Assembly: GCF_015555905.1 (NCBI RefSeq)
Contig: NZ_JADNLK010000026.1
Location: forward strand, 1 to 35,728
Reading direction: 5' to 3'
From: Clostridium sp. D43t1_170807_H7
GTDB lineage: Bacteria > Bacillota > Clostridia > Clostridiales > Clostridiaceae
DNA length: 35,728 nt
Below, piece by piece: positions 17,012-25,540 of the stretch; position 1 is the first letter of the stretch, and each line of letters starts with the position of its first letter. The notes below the pieces were generated by a model that worked only from the letters and a program-made list of their open reading frames with translations, ran no database searches and was not told the DNA's origin. The position numbers were made by a program, and so were the translations under genes.

Positions 17012-17665
17012 TTATTTTCCCCCTCTTTTCAATGGCTTTAATATTATTAATCCAAATACTATTAATAATCCACTTATTACAATTATTAAATTACTACTTA
17101 TAATTGAACCTGTTTGAGGTATATTAATTTCCGGTTTGAATTCTTCTTCAATCTTAAATGCTTTGGGATATAACACATATTCATACTTTTTATTTTGATA
17201 CTCATTTCCTGCCAATGCATCAAAATATATTTGCATTGAAAACTTTATTTTTGTATCTAACTCTAAAAATATAGGTTCATCTAAAGTTATATATTCTTGA
17301 TTCATTAACTCTGACATTTTACCTGAATATAATAATTTTTCTCCTTGATTAATTGTTACATAATATTTATCATCAATTATTCCAGAAGAAATAGCATCAT
17401 CTTCATTATATGTTTTATCAGTAGATACATCTTTTATAGATATCCTTTGAAATCCTATTCCTTCTAAATAGCACTGTTCTCCCCATATATTTTCAATATA
17501 AAAATCATGTGCTATATCATCAGTAGGTCTCCAATATCCATCTTTCTCTAAACTATATATTTCATTATATTTTTTATCTGCCTTTACATCATAGCTATTA
17601 ACTGTAAAAAACAGCAAAAAAACTATGAAAAAGCAAGTAATAAACTTGGCTGTTTTTTTACACAT
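17012..17665 (-). CDS. Sortase-anchored surface protein of the TasA-like operon
   Basis: A 217-aa protein with a signal peptide (about residues 1-29, ending near DVKA). A beta-rich ectodomain of about 150 residues follows, then a sortase-type tail: IPQTG at 182-186, a hydrophobic helix and a basic end (KPLKRGGK). The motif differs from LPxTG only at the first residue. It is most likely linked covalently to the wall and ties the SipW-dependent fibre to the cell, a job done in other species by TapA-like or LPxTG partners. No domain match is recognised in the ectodomain. It lies 106 nt after the TasA-like gene, past a hairpin, and its stop abuts the microprotein start. The SD is weak. No sortase gene is in the window. 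Confidence 0.8.
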   Translation of the reverse strand: MCKKTAKFITCFFIVFLLFFTVNSYDVKADKKYNEIYSLEKDGYWRPTDDIAHDFYIENIWGEQCYLEGIGFQRISIKDVSTDKTYNEDDAISSGIIDDKYYVTINQGEKLLYSGKMSELMNQEYITLDEPIFLELDTKIKFSMQIYFDALAGNEYQNKKYEYVLYPKAFKIEEEFKPEINIPQTGSIISSNLIIVISGLLIVFGLIILKPLKRGGK

Positions 17666-17687
17666 AAGCTCTTCATTCCTTATATAA

Positions 17688-17721
17688 ATATAGAACCATA
17701 AGAAAACTTATAGTTCTATAT
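17688..17721 (-). terminator. Intercistronic hairpin after the TasA-like gene
   Basis: Inverted repeat ATATAGAACCATAAG (17688-17702) / CTTATAGTTCTATAT (17707-17721), 15 bp with two mismatches and a 4-nt loop. Only three T follow on the minus strand, so it is more likely a partial terminator or mRNA-stabilising end that makes the major subunit more abundant than the distal genes. Confidence 0.5.
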
Positions 17722-17771
17722 TATAAATTTATATTTTAAATTCTTATTAGCAAATTTCTAATTAATATATA

Positions 17772-18578
17772 TTAATTATCTGAAGGAACATAATTATCTT
17801 GGTCTATTTGTTCCCAATTATGATTATTTTCTTGAGTAGCTTGAATTTCAATTAAATCATTTAGATTTAATGCTCCTGTATCTCCTCCTGCTGCAATATC
17901 GTTTTGATAAGTATTTCCAGCAATTATTGGTAACTCAAATCTTATATCCACAGGCGTAATTGAATCATTTGCACCTACAATTCCTAAATCTATTCCATTT
18001 TCTAAATTTTCAAATGAAACTTCAGTACCGTTAATATATAATACCCATCCTGCTTTATTCATAGCATCTAATTGTGCTTCTGCCTTTTTTGAATCTTTAA
18101 CTTTTAATCTTACTCTAATTGTTAAATTACTTTCATTAGTAATTTGTAATCCATCAACATCTGTGCTTCCTGATTTTGCTGTTCCAAGAACTATAGCATC
18201 TCCTGGTCTTGTAAATTTAATATCAGTTGGTAATGCTGAACCAATTGTAGCTCTCATTATTTTATCTTCTGTTTCTTCTTTAGTTTCTGCATTTATATCA
18301 GGAGATCTGTGTCTGTTTTCAAATGCAACTACATCATTATCATCTTCATTTGTACTTAATTTTGCAACATCATATGTCCAATCTGACAGTTCTTGTCCCA
18401 TATTCGCAACTTCTGCAGTTATTACTACTTGACCATTTTGAATTTTTAATTTTTGTAATAACCCGTCATCTCCTCTTCCACCTATTGAAGTCTTAGATGT
18501 AAAGTAAGCAAATGATCCTAATGCTCCTACTAATAATGTTGCTCCAATTAATAAAGCCCCTATTCTTTTTTTGTTCAT
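17772..18578 (-). CDS. TasA/CalY-like biofilm fibre subunit
   Basis: A 268-aa secreted protein and the probable major fibre subunit. Its signal peptide ends GSFA|YFTSK (cleavage predicted after Ala24), the SipW-dependent form. The mature domain is beta-rich (jelly-roll expected) with the family's closing strand and motif EIQATQENNHNWEQ, comparable to the FEATQWNG end of B. subtilis TasA. In TasA the mature N-terminal strand inserts into the next subunit to build the fibre. The matching segment here is LQKLKIQNGQVVITAEV. The gene directly follows sipW and begins with GGGAGA 7 nt before the ATG. An SipW-dependent surface fibre (BsaA) is known in C. perfringens. I infer an equivalent role but cannot align them here. 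Confidence 0.8.
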   Translation of the reverse strand: MNKKRIGALLIGATLLVGALGSFAYFTSKTSIGGRGDDGLLQKLKIQNGQVVITAEVANMGQELSDWTYDVAKLSTNEDDNDVVAFENRHRSPDINAETKEETEDKIMRATIGSALPTDIKFTRPGDAIVLGTAKSGSTDVDGLQITNESNLTIRVRLKVKDSKKAEAQLDAMNKAGWVLYINGTEVSFENLENGIDLGIVGANDSITPVDIRFELPIIAGNTYQNDIAAGGDTGALNLNDLIEIQATQENNHNWEQIDQDNYVPSDN

Positions 18579-18624
18579 TAATAATCTCTCCCTTTTCTGT
18601 GTGTATTTTATATTTTTATTTAAT

Positions 18625-18646
18625 AGTTTGTCCTATTGAACAAACT
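18625..18646 (-). promoter_or_regulatory. Intercistronic hairpin between sipW and the TasA-like gene
   Basis: Perfect 7-bp stem AGTTTGT (18625-18631) / ACAAACT (18640-18646) with an 8-nt loop and no T-run on the minus strand. It does not look like a terminator. It could mark a processing site that separates the peptidase message from the abundant subunit message. Confidence 0.4.
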
Positions 18647-18649
18647 GGT

Positions 18650-19180
18650 TTAACTAACTTTTTTATACTTCTCTTTTTCTTCCTTCTTATTATCTACAAA
18701 ACAAAACTCATAAATTATAATAATTGCAATAATTGTAGATAATACTATGATTCCAATTGGTGAACCTACGAAAGAATAAAAATAACCAACCTTAGGCACT
18801 CTAAACATATACTGTCCAATAATACTACTCTTATCTAAAGGATCATCCTTTAAATTATTATTATCACCTTGAGTTATTATTTTATCTTCTTGAATTTCAA
18901 TAATTCTATGAGTCGCTATAAACCCTTCTTTTTGAAAAGTTATTACATCTCCAACCTCTAAATTATTAATATTAGTTTTTTTAATAAAAATAACATCACC
19001 TGGATCTATTGTTGGTTGCATACTATTAGATACAATTACATAACTTTTAAATTTTATTAAATTATAAACACTATCAAACTTACTGGATACGTTACCAATC
19101 AGTCCTATAGCTAATATTGCAAAAAACAATAAACATAAAAAACTACATACTTTTTTAAAAATCTTTTTAACTTTCATCAT
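18650..19180 (-). CDS. sipW: Signal peptidase I, SipW (ER) type
   Basis: A membrane peptidase that removes the special signal peptides of TasA-like proteins. It has 176 aa with an N-terminal helix (about 11-31), a catalytic domain and a C-terminal helix (about 138-160). Ser53 in VSNSMQPT is the nucleophile. The general base is His91 in IATHRII instead of the usual Lys, which defines the ER/archaeal SipW type. The DxxxKDDP segment holds the conserved Asp. It is the first gene of the operon, with AGAGGG before an ATG-ATG pair (the second ATG is equally possible). A strong promoter lies about 110 nt upstream. The three downstream AYF-type signal peptides are its obvious substrates. Confidence 0.93.
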   Translation of the reverse strand: MMKVKKIFKKVCSFLCLLFFAILAIGLIGNVSSKFDSVYNLIKFKSYVIVSNSMQPTIDPGDVIFIKKTNINNLEVGDVITFQKEGFIATHRIIEIQEDKIITQGDNNNLKDDPLDKSSIIGQYMFRVPKVGYFYSFVGSPIGIIVLSTIIAIIIIYEFCFVDNKKEEKEKYKKVS

Positions 19181-19292
19181 TGGCCCTCTAAACTTTCCTT
19201 ATTGTTTTAATACTCTATTGAACTATTTAAATATATTTGTATTAATTAAATTTATTTTGTAATTTTTTAGATATTCTCGCTTCCCTATTTTT

Positions 19293-19321
19293 ATTATATT
19301 TTCCTTCTATTTCATAGTCAA
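19293..19321 (-). promoter_or_regulatory. Sigma-A promoter of the sipW/TasA-like operon
   Basis: On the minus strand: TTGACT (complement of 19316-19321), a 17-nt spacer and a perfect TATAAT (complement of 19293-19298). It gives a leader of roughly 105 nt. The remaining intergenic stretch up to 19550 is AT-rich. I see no clear operator in it. Confidence 0.75.
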
Positions 19322-19553
19322 ACTATTTCGTTCGTATTATTTCTTCATGATATAACAAATTATTGCTTCTGAAATAATCATTTTTTTACAAACTTATTTT
19401 TTATTTTACTTAATTCATTATTAAACATATGTAACTTTAGTTTATCTTATAATTTTTCTAAAATAATTATAAGAAAGTTTTTATATATTTTTAAATATAT
19501 ATATTTTTTGTAATATTTTGTATTGCAAAACTTCACTATATTTAAATAAAATT

Positions 19554-19578
19554 AAAAAAGCCGGATAAAATCCGACTT
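19554..19578 (-). terminator. Intrinsic terminator after the cation transporter gene
   Basis: Stem AAGCCGGA / TCCGACTT (one mismatch) with a six-base T-run on the minus strand. Confidence 0.85.
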
Positions 19579-19609
19579 CAAAATCATATTAACCTTACTT
19601 ATAACTATT

Positions 19610-20482
19610 TTAACCTTTATATGGTTCTGTATGAATATTTATCTCCTTAATATAATTTAGATTAGAAATTATACTATGCTCTAAATTATCTGCAATATCA
19701 TGCGCCTCTTCTAATGTTTTACTTTTATCAATAAAAATACTCATATCAATATATGCAATAGATCCATACTTTCTTGACTTAAAGTCTTTTATTCCATATA
19801 TCTTTTTATTGTTATCTATTAAGGATTTAATTTCTCTAATATCTTCTTTACTTATTGAACTATCCATTAACTCATCACAAGCTGATTTTAATATTTCTAT
19901 CCCTACCTTTATGACAACTATTGCAACTATAATTGATGCTATTGGATCTAATATTTTAAAACCAAGCATTGCACCGCCAATTCCGATAAATGCTGCTATA
20001 GATGAAAATGCATCTGATCTATGATGCCATGCATCAGCTTTCAATGATGATGAATTAATTTTCTTAGCTACTCTAATTGTAATTTGATATTGATATTCTT
20101 TAACTGCTATTGATATTAAAGCTACAACTAATGGTAGCGCATTAGGTACTACTATATTATTTATATTAATTAAATCTTTAAACCCATCATATCCTATTTT
20201 TAAAGCAATACCTATAAGTACAGCAGCTAAAATAAATGAAACTAAACTCTCAGCCTTTTCATGACCATATTGATGTTCATCATCCCTTGGCTTTCTTGAA
20301 ATTTTATTTCCTATAAGAATTCCAATTGAAGTTATTATATCTGAAGCCGAATGTAATCCATCAGCAATTATAGCCGTAGAATTTCCCAAAATACCTGCTA
20401 ATATTTTTAGTATGGTCAATCCTATATTAAGTAAAATTGATATTACTGTTATTTTATTAGATTCATCATACCTGTTTCCCAC
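19610..20482 (-). CDS. Cation diffusion facilitator family transporter (CzcD/FieF-like)
   Basis: A 290-aa membrane protein that exports divalent metal ions (Zn2+, Fe2+ or Mn2+) in exchange for protons. Six membrane segments are expected. The first metal site shows as ADGLHSASD, followed by the cytosolic DDEHQYGHEKAE motif. The second half-site is KADAWHHRSDAFSS. The C-terminal about 85 residues form the cytosolic metallochaperone-like domain (INIHTEPYKG end). The start is GTG 20482 with AGGAGG 6 nt upstream. It is monocistronic with its own terminator. The metal preferred cannot be read from the sequence, although the presence of both H and D in the transmembrane sites (HxxxD) fits Zn/Fe transport. 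Confidence 0.9.
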   Translation of the reverse strand: MGNRYDESNKITVISILLNIGLTILKILAGILGNSTAIIADGLHSASDIITSIGILIGNKISRKPRDDEHQYGHEKAESLVSFILAAVLIGIALKIGYDGFKDLININNIVVPNALPLVVALISIAVKEYQYQITIRVAKKINSSSLKADAWHHRSDAFSSIAAFIGIGGAMLGFKILDPIASIIVAIVVIKVGIEILKSACDELMDSSISKEDIREIKSLIDNNKKIYGIKDFKSRKYGSIAYIDMSIFIDKSKTLEEAHDIADNLEHSIISNLNYIKEINIHTEPYKG

Positions 20483-20594
20483 AATATGCCTCCTATTATC
20501 ATTTGATAATTTTATTATATGTTAATCATTAATATATGTACTTACTTAAAATTATTTTCATCAATCTCATTTGATAATGATTTTAATTAATAAA

Positions 20595-20673
20595 AAGAAA
20601 AAAATAAGTAGATTATTTCCGAACTTTGCCTATTTATCTTATATAAGCTAACCCATATAAATATCTACTTATT
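20595..20673 (-). terminator. Long-loop terminator after narC
   Basis: Perfect 12-bp stem AAATAAGTAGAT (20602-20613) / ATCTACTTATTT (20662-20673) with a T-run on the minus strand. The loop is unusually long (48 nt) and can fold weakly on itself. Confidence 0.7.
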
Positions 20674-20708
20674 TCTTCTAAATTATAATATCTTTTTAGT
20701 TCTATTTT

Positions 20709-21932
20709 TTAATATACAAACTCTAGATTTTCTTTTTCATTAAAGAAATCAGAATAATCTATATTAAATAGTGGCTTTTTAACTTTTCTTATATCGATAT
20801 TCTCTTTTATAAGTTGTGTCAATACTCCAACATAGGATAAATCGCCTTGAACTATAGCACCATATATTATTCCATCTTTATATATTATCTTTTTATAGTC
20901 TTTTCCTTTTACTTGCGTCTCTTCCTTATAACTATCATCTGGTTTATTTACTAATCCTAGAGACATTGTAGCTACTCCACAGAAATTCATAGTATTTTTA
21001 CTTCCAAAAAAGTCATTCATATATATTTCCTTGCCTAGCATATTATTTGCTGCAATAATCCCTTCCTTAACAGCAGTTGGCCATATTGGATTTCTTCCTG
21101 TTATATCTCCTGCTCCATAAACATCCTTCACATTAGTCTCACCTTTTGAATTAATTATAAGCCCAAATTTATCACACTCTATGTCACTATCATTTAAAAA
21201 TCCTATATTTGCTCTAACACCTGTACATGCAATTATTAATTCACAAGGTACTTCTTCTCCAGTATTTAATTTTATTGAAACCGGATTATTATTCTCATCT
21301 ACTACAACCTTTTCTGCTCTTACTCCGAACTTAAAGTTTACTCCTTCTTCTTTTAATCTTTCTTGGTACACTTCTGCTGCATAATTGTCTAGTTGAAGTG
21401 GTAATATTCTATCTCCCATTTCAATTAATGTTATATTTACATCATAATCTAAAAGCCCTGCTAAAGCATCTACACCAACTAATCCTGCACCTAAAATAGC
21501 AACATTTTTAACCTTTTTAGCCTCTTCCTTAATTTTAATAGCATCATCTAAGTTTCTAAGTCCTATTACATTATTAGCAGTTCTTAAGTTTTCTATTGGT
21601 GGTAAAAATGATGATGATCCTGCTGCCAACAGAACCTTATCATAGCTTAAATCCTCATTATTTGATAATTTTAGTTTTTTCTCTTTAACATCTATTCCTA
21701 TTACTTCTACTCCTTTTATCCACTTTATATTGTACATTTCAAAAAAGTTCTTTGGAGTAAAGTCTAAAGCTTCAATTTCTCTTCTTCCATCTAAAAAATG
21801 ATGAAGTATACATCTTGAATAAACATATTCATCTTTTGATACTAATATTATCTCTATATTTTTATCATTTTCACGTAGCGTTTTAGCTGCATTAATTCCA
21901 GATGCAGATGCTCCTACTATAACATATGCCAT
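20709..21932 (-). CDS. narC: FAD/NAD(P)H oxidoreductase of the nitrate reductase operon
   Basis: A 407-aa pyridine-nucleotide-disulfide oxidoreductase fold with an FAD site at the N-terminus (VIVGASASGINAAKTL), an NAD(P) site near residue 145 (VAILGAGLVGVDAL) and the C-terminal FAD motif (VYGAGDIT). It resembles the flavoprotein part of NirB and rubredoxin reductases, and lacks a redox-active CxxxxC. It probably passes electrons from NAD(P)H, through the NarB ferredoxin-like protein, to NarA. Its ATG overlaps the narB stop (TAATG), indicating translational coupling. Three genes in this order are described for C. perfringens nitrate reduction as narA, narB and narC. I use those symbols on gene order and domain content. 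Confidence 0.85.
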   Translation of the reverse strand: MAYVIVGASASGINAAKTLRENDKNIEIILVSKDEYVYSRCILHHFLDGRREIEALDFTPKNFFEMYNIKWIKGVEVIGIDVKEKKLKLSNNEDLSYDKVLLAAGSSSFLPPIENLRTANNVIGLRNLDDAIKIKEEAKKVKNVAILGAGLVGVDALAGLLDYDVNITLIEMGDRILPLQLDNYAAEVYQERLKEEGVNFKFGVRAEKVVVDENNNPVSIKLNTGEEVPCELIIACTGVRANIGFLNDSDIECDKFGLIINSKGETNVKDVYGAGDITGRNPIWPTAVKEGIIAANNMLGKEIYMNDFFGSKNTMNFCGVATMSLGLVNKPDDSYKEETQVKGKDYKKIIYKDGIIYGAIVQGDLSYVGVLTQLIKENIDIRKVKKPLFNIDYSDFFNEKENLEFVY

Positions 21933-22345
21933 TATTCATCTACCTCCTCTAAAGTTAATGCATTCATTGGACATTTATCTACACATTGAGGAAAATTTTG
22001 TTCTGTTGATATACACATATCACATTTTATTACTTCTCTATTAGTTTGATAATCCATCTTTAAAACTCCATAAGGGCATGCCATTATACACATGAAACAA
22101 GTTGCACATCTACTTTTATCATAAATGACGTATTTACTTTCATCATCTTTTCTCATAGCTCCAGTTGGACATGCATAAACACATTCTGGTCTAGTACAAT
22201 GCCTACAATAAATTGGTGCATATCTTCCCTCGCTATTTATAACTATCCTTCCTCTTGTATCTCTTGATCCATGAGATACCTTACATGCAGTAGTACATGT
22301 TAAACAACCAATACATTTTTTTCTATCTATTTTTATTCTCTTCAT
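21932..22345 (-). CDS. narB: Ferredoxin-like electron transfer subunit with multiple [4Fe-4S] clusters
   Basis: 137 aa with a Cys pattern for four [4Fe-4S] clusters: CIGCLTCTTAC near the start, CRHCTRPECVYACP, CATCFMCIMACP, and CDMC...CVDKCP. This is the iron-sulfur subunit type (DmsB/HycB/NrfC-like) that wires molybdopterin enzymes to electron donors. It lacks a membrane segment or Tat signal, in line with a soluble cytoplasmic complex. It is placed 9 nt after narA and overlaps narC by one base. AGGAG lies 6 nt before the ATG. Its likely role is to carry electrons from NarC to NarA. Confidence 0.88.
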   Translation of the reverse strand: MKRIKIDRKKCIGCLTCTTACKVSHGSRDTRGRIVINSEGRYAPIYCRHCTRPECVYACPTGAMRKDDESKYVIYDKSRCATCFMCIMACPYGVLKMDYQTNREVIKCDMCISTEQNFPQCVDKCPMNALTLEEVDE

Positions 22346-22354
22346 AGCTATCTC

Positions 22355-24433
22355 CTAATCTATTTTTTCTATTTTTACTGGTACATATTTAAAGTTAGGT
22401 TCCTTTGAATATGTATCAAATATAGATGGTAATAGTGAATTTGCTTCTATATAATGCATTGGAGCATAAATTTGATCTTTTTTAACAGTTCTACTTAGTT
22501 TAACAAGAAAATTATTACTTACACCATTGGGTGATGTTATTTTAATTGTTTCATTATCCTTGATTCCTAATTCATCAGCTAAATCAGTATTTATATTTAC
22601 ATACCCTTCATGAGGAACTATAGAAAAAACATCAGGTATCTCTCTAGTTCTTGTTTGTGTATGCCATTGACCAACAGTACCTCTTCCAGTATTAAATAAA
22701 TATGGATATTCCTCTGATTGTTCATAAGGAACTGGTACTACATCTTCATATATAAATTTAGCCTTACCACTTGGTGTATAGTACTTATTATCTTCAAATA
22801 GCCTTCTTTCATCTTCCTTTAATTCTTCACCAGCTCTAAATGGCCATTGTACTCCTCTAGAATCTTTTAACATATCATAATCTACACCTGTAATATCACA
22901 AGGCATTCCTTTAGTACATGCTTTTAATGTTTCAAATGCATCTCTTGGTGTTTTCCATTTATCTAATAATTTACCCATTCCTAAAGCTTTACCTATGCCT
23001 AACATAATATCATAATCCGTTAATTCATTTTCCTTCTTTTCTAATACTGGATTAAGTTTTGATAGCCTTCTTTCTGTATTTATTAATACACCTTCTTTCT
23101 TTAAGCCATTAGCTGAAGGTAATAATAAATCACAATATCTAGCAGTTTCAGTATCAGAATAAATATCTTCTACAACTAAAAACTCTAATTTTTCAGCTGC
23201 TTTTTTAAACTCTAAATTATTTATCCAAGAAACTATAGGGTTAGTTGCTACTACCCATAAAGCTTTTATCTCACCTGAATTTATTTTTTCTATTATAACA
23301 TTGTATGGTAAGGTAGGTTTCTTAGGTAGCATCTCAGGATCTATATCTAAAGCCTCTGCTACGACTTTTCTTCTTGCCTCATTATCATACTCTCCTCCAC
23401 CATAAAGCCCTGTAGTATTACTGAAAAGTCTAGAACCCATAGCATTACATTGACCAGTTATAGAATTAGGTCCTGTTCCAACTCTTCCTATGTTTCCTGT
23501 CATTAAAGCTATATTTATAATTGCTTGTGCTGTTCTTACAGCTTGATAGCTTTGATTTATCCCCATAGTCCACCACAATGATACTTTTTTTCCATTATGT
23601 ATTATTTCAGCTAGCTCTAAGACTCTAACCTTGGATATACCTGTTTTTTCTTCAACATCTTCTAGAGTATATTTTTTTACATGTTCTTTAAAGCCTTCAA
23701 AATCCTCTGTATACTTCTCAATATAATTATTATCAATCCAGCCCTTTTCAATAAGAACATTTGCTAATGTATATAGAAGTGTTAAATCTGATTTTGGTTT
23801 TATATCTATCCACATATCACAATTAGTTACTGTTTCTGTTCTTCTTGGATCTATAGCAATCTTTATACAATCTTTATTATTCTTAGTCTTTCCCCAAAGA
23901 ATTGGATGTGCGACTACAGGATTACATCCAATAAATATAATTACATCTGAATGTTCTAAATCATTAAAAGTGTATGGTGGAGCATCAAATCCAAAGCTTT
24001 GCTTATAAGAAACTACTGATGTAGCCATACAAAGTCTTGTATTTCCATCTCCATTTCCACCTAAAAAAGTTCTTCCTATATGTCCTGCTAATGCCATTTC
24101 TTCTGTAGCTAATTGACCTGTACTTAAAAATGCAAAACTTTCTTTACCATATTTCTCTTGTATTTCAGTTACCCTCTTAGCAAATAGATCAAATGCCTCT
24201 TGCCATTGAATTTGCTTTAATTCTCCATTTTTATCCCTTACAAGTGGTAATACTGGATTTTCATGTTCAGTATTTTGCTTATCTAAATTTAATCCCTTTA
24301 CACAACAAAATCCCTTATTAACAGGATAATCAAGAGTAGGTACTACTCTCTTAATAAAACCATTGTCTTCAACATGAAAATCTAAATTACATGCTATAGA
24401 ACAATAATTACAAGTAGATCTTATAACCTTCAA
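22355..24433 (-). CDS. narA: Cytoplasmic nitrate reductase, molybdopterin catalytic subunit (Nas/NarB type)
   Basis: It reduces nitrate to nitrite at a Mo-bis-MGD centre. The 692-aa protein starts with a [4Fe-4S] motif (CNYCSIAC...C..KG) and no twin-arginine signal, so it is cytoplasmic. NTRLCMATSVV near residue 145 matches the NasA-type loop in which Cys is the Mo ligand; formate dehydrogenases have a U/C-H-x pattern there. MGD-binding segments follow: FIGCNPVVAHPI, the WWTMGINQS block and, at the C-terminus, FNTGRGTVGQWHTQTRTRE. Initiation is probably at TTG 24433 with AAGGAG 8 nt upstream. An in-frame GTG at 24442 touches that SD and was rejected. It forms an operon with narB and narC. No molybdenum cofactor genes are in the window. 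Nitrate use may be dissimilatory, as an electron sink in fermentation. Confidence 0.88.
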   Translation of the reverse strand: MKVIRSTCNYCSIACNLDFHVEDNGFIKRVVPTLDYPVNKGFCCVKGLNLDKQNTEHENPVLPLVRDKNGELKQIQWQEAFDLFAKRVTEIQEKYGKESFAFLSTGQLATEEMALAGHIGRTFLGGNGDGNTRLCMATSVVSYKQSFGFDAPPYTFNDLEHSDVIIFIGCNPVVAHPILWGKTKNNKDCIKIAIDPRRTETVTNCDMWIDIKPKSDLTLLYTLANVLIEKGWIDNNYIEKYTEDFEGFKEHVKKYTLEDVEEKTGISKVRVLELAEIIHNGKKVSLWWTMGINQSYQAVRTAQAIINIALMTGNIGRVGTGPNSITGQCNAMGSRLFSNTTGLYGGGEYDNEARRKVVAEALDIDPEMLPKKPTLPYNVIIEKINSGEIKALWVVATNPIVSWINNLEFKKAAEKLEFLVVEDIYSDTETARYCDLLLPSANGLKKEGVLINTERRLSKLNPVLEKKENELTDYDIMLGIGKALGMGKLLDKWKTPRDAFETLKACTKGMPCDITGVDYDMLKDSRGVQWPFRAGEELKEDERRLFEDNKYYTPSGKAKFIYEDVVPVPYEQSEEYPYLFNTGRGTVGQWHTQTRTREIPDVFSIVPHEGYVNINTDLADELGIKDNETIKITSPNGVSNNFLVKLSRTVKKDQIYAPMHYIEANSLLPSIFDTYSKEPNFKYVPVKIEKID

Positions 24434-24442
24434 TGAAATCAC

Positions 24443-24690
24443 TCCTTATCTAACTAATTTTAATTTTCCTAAATCTCTTACAATTTTATTAATCATTAAC
24501 TCTTTATGTAATTTAACTTATATATAAATATCATTTTACTTTCTTATATAATGTAATCCATCCTAATTTACATATTCACTAATTCCACCTTTCTTTGTCA
24601 TAAAAATATTTTCTGTAAAATTATTCTTTTATATTCATCTATTATCATTTACTTATAACTCTAAATAAATTCATAATCTCATATATACAT
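24443..24690. other. Intergenic stretch upstream of narA
   Basis: About 250 bp, strongly AT-rich, without an open frame. It should hold the nar promoter, but I see no -35/-10 pair with correct spacing and no clear Rex, FNR or NarL-type palindrome. Confidence 0.4.
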
Positions 24691-24742
24691 AAAAATAGCC
24701 TATATCTAAACAATCTTATTAAAGATTATTTAGATATAGGCT
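24691..24742 (-). terminator. Intrinsic terminator after the PHP-domain gene
   Basis: AGCCTATATCTAAA-CAATCTT (from 24697) pairs with AAGATTA-TTTAGATATAGGCT (to 24742), about 20 bp with minor mismatch, and a five-base T-run follows on the minus strand. Confidence 0.9.
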
Positions 24743-25423
24743 CTAAATTAATACCCTTAAAAATTTTTCTATTTCTTCTCCATTTAAATATACATCACCA
24801 ATCATTCCATGTATGCGATAACATTCAATACAATTATGAAAATCTGATCCAGCAGTATAAATTATATTTTTTCTATTTGCAATATCTATAAAATACCTTG
24901 TATCATTTTCCGTATTTTTAAAATATTTTGCTTCAATTCCATCGAAGTTTATATTAATAATATTATCAAAATCTTTTTTACATAGAAGTACTGGATGTGC
25001 AAGAACTACTGTAGCTCCAAAAAACCTTAATATATCGACTCCAGTCTGAACGCAAAGTTTATTCTTAAACCCACAAAAATCAATTTTGTCTTCAAATATT
25101 CTTCTTATATTCCTAATTTTTCCTTGTTTAACCTTTAAAAGTACTTCTTTGAGTAGATCATTTTTATAACTATCATCTTTAAAATATCCCAATACATGTA
25201 CTCTACAGTCATTATATCTAGTTGATAATTCTACTCCTGGTATTACAGCAATATTATTTTTTCTTCCCTCTATAATGGCTTCATCTATCCCATCTGTATT
25301 ATTATGATCAGTTATAGATAGTATATCTACCCTTTTTTCTTTTGCTAAGTTAATTATTTGACTTGGTGTTAAGCTTCCATCTGAATAAGTTGAGTGTATA
25401 TGAAAATCACCTTTTGTATACAT
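24743..25423 (-). CDS. PHP-domain phosphoesterase (TrpH / RNase AM-like)
   Basis: A metal-dependent phosphoesterase of the polymerase and histidinol phosphatase superfamily. The 226-aa protein shows all four PHP motifs: DFHIHSTYSDG at the start, SITDHNN, a Glu in GVELS, and VLAHP plus SDFH towards the end. Such stand-alone proteins include 3',5'-nucleoside bisphosphate phosphatases and the 5'-3' exonuclease RNase AM (TrpH). The exact substrate cannot be decided here. The usual family start, a few residues before H-x-H, suggests ATG 25423. Another ATG at 25438 and an upstream extension to 25477 are open but less likely. It lies downstream of the rplT terminator and is probably transcribed on its own. 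Confidence 0.82.
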   Translation of the reverse strand: MYTKGDFHIHSTYSDGSLTPSQIINLAKEKRVDILSITDHNNTDGIDEAIIEGRKNNIAVIPGVELSTRYNDCRVHVLGYFKDDSYKNDLLKEVLLKVKQGKIRNIRRIFEDKIDFCGFKNKLCVQTGVDILRFFGATVVLAHPVLLCKKDFDNIININFDGIEAKYFKNTENDTRYFIDIANRKNIIYTAGSDFHNCIECYRIHGMIGDVYLNGEEIEKFLRVLI

Positions 25424-25499
25424 ACTATTTCTTTTCATCCTAATATTTATCTCATATATATTATATTCTAATAACAAATTATTGATTTAATATTAAATA

Positions 25500-25528
25500 C
25501 AAAAAAAGCAACCCTTTTGGATTGCTTT
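25500..25528 (-). terminator. Intrinsic terminator after rplT
   Basis: Stem AAAGCAACC (25505-25513) / GGATTGCTTT (25519-25528) with a T-run of seven on the minus strand. It ends the infC-rpmI-rplT operon. Confidence 0.9.
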
Positions 25529-25540
25529 ATGTAAACAAAA

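Noticed and set aside
18163..18432. 89-codon plus-strand frame within the TasA-like gene
   Set aside because: Antisense shadow of a gene with signal peptide, SD and operon context.
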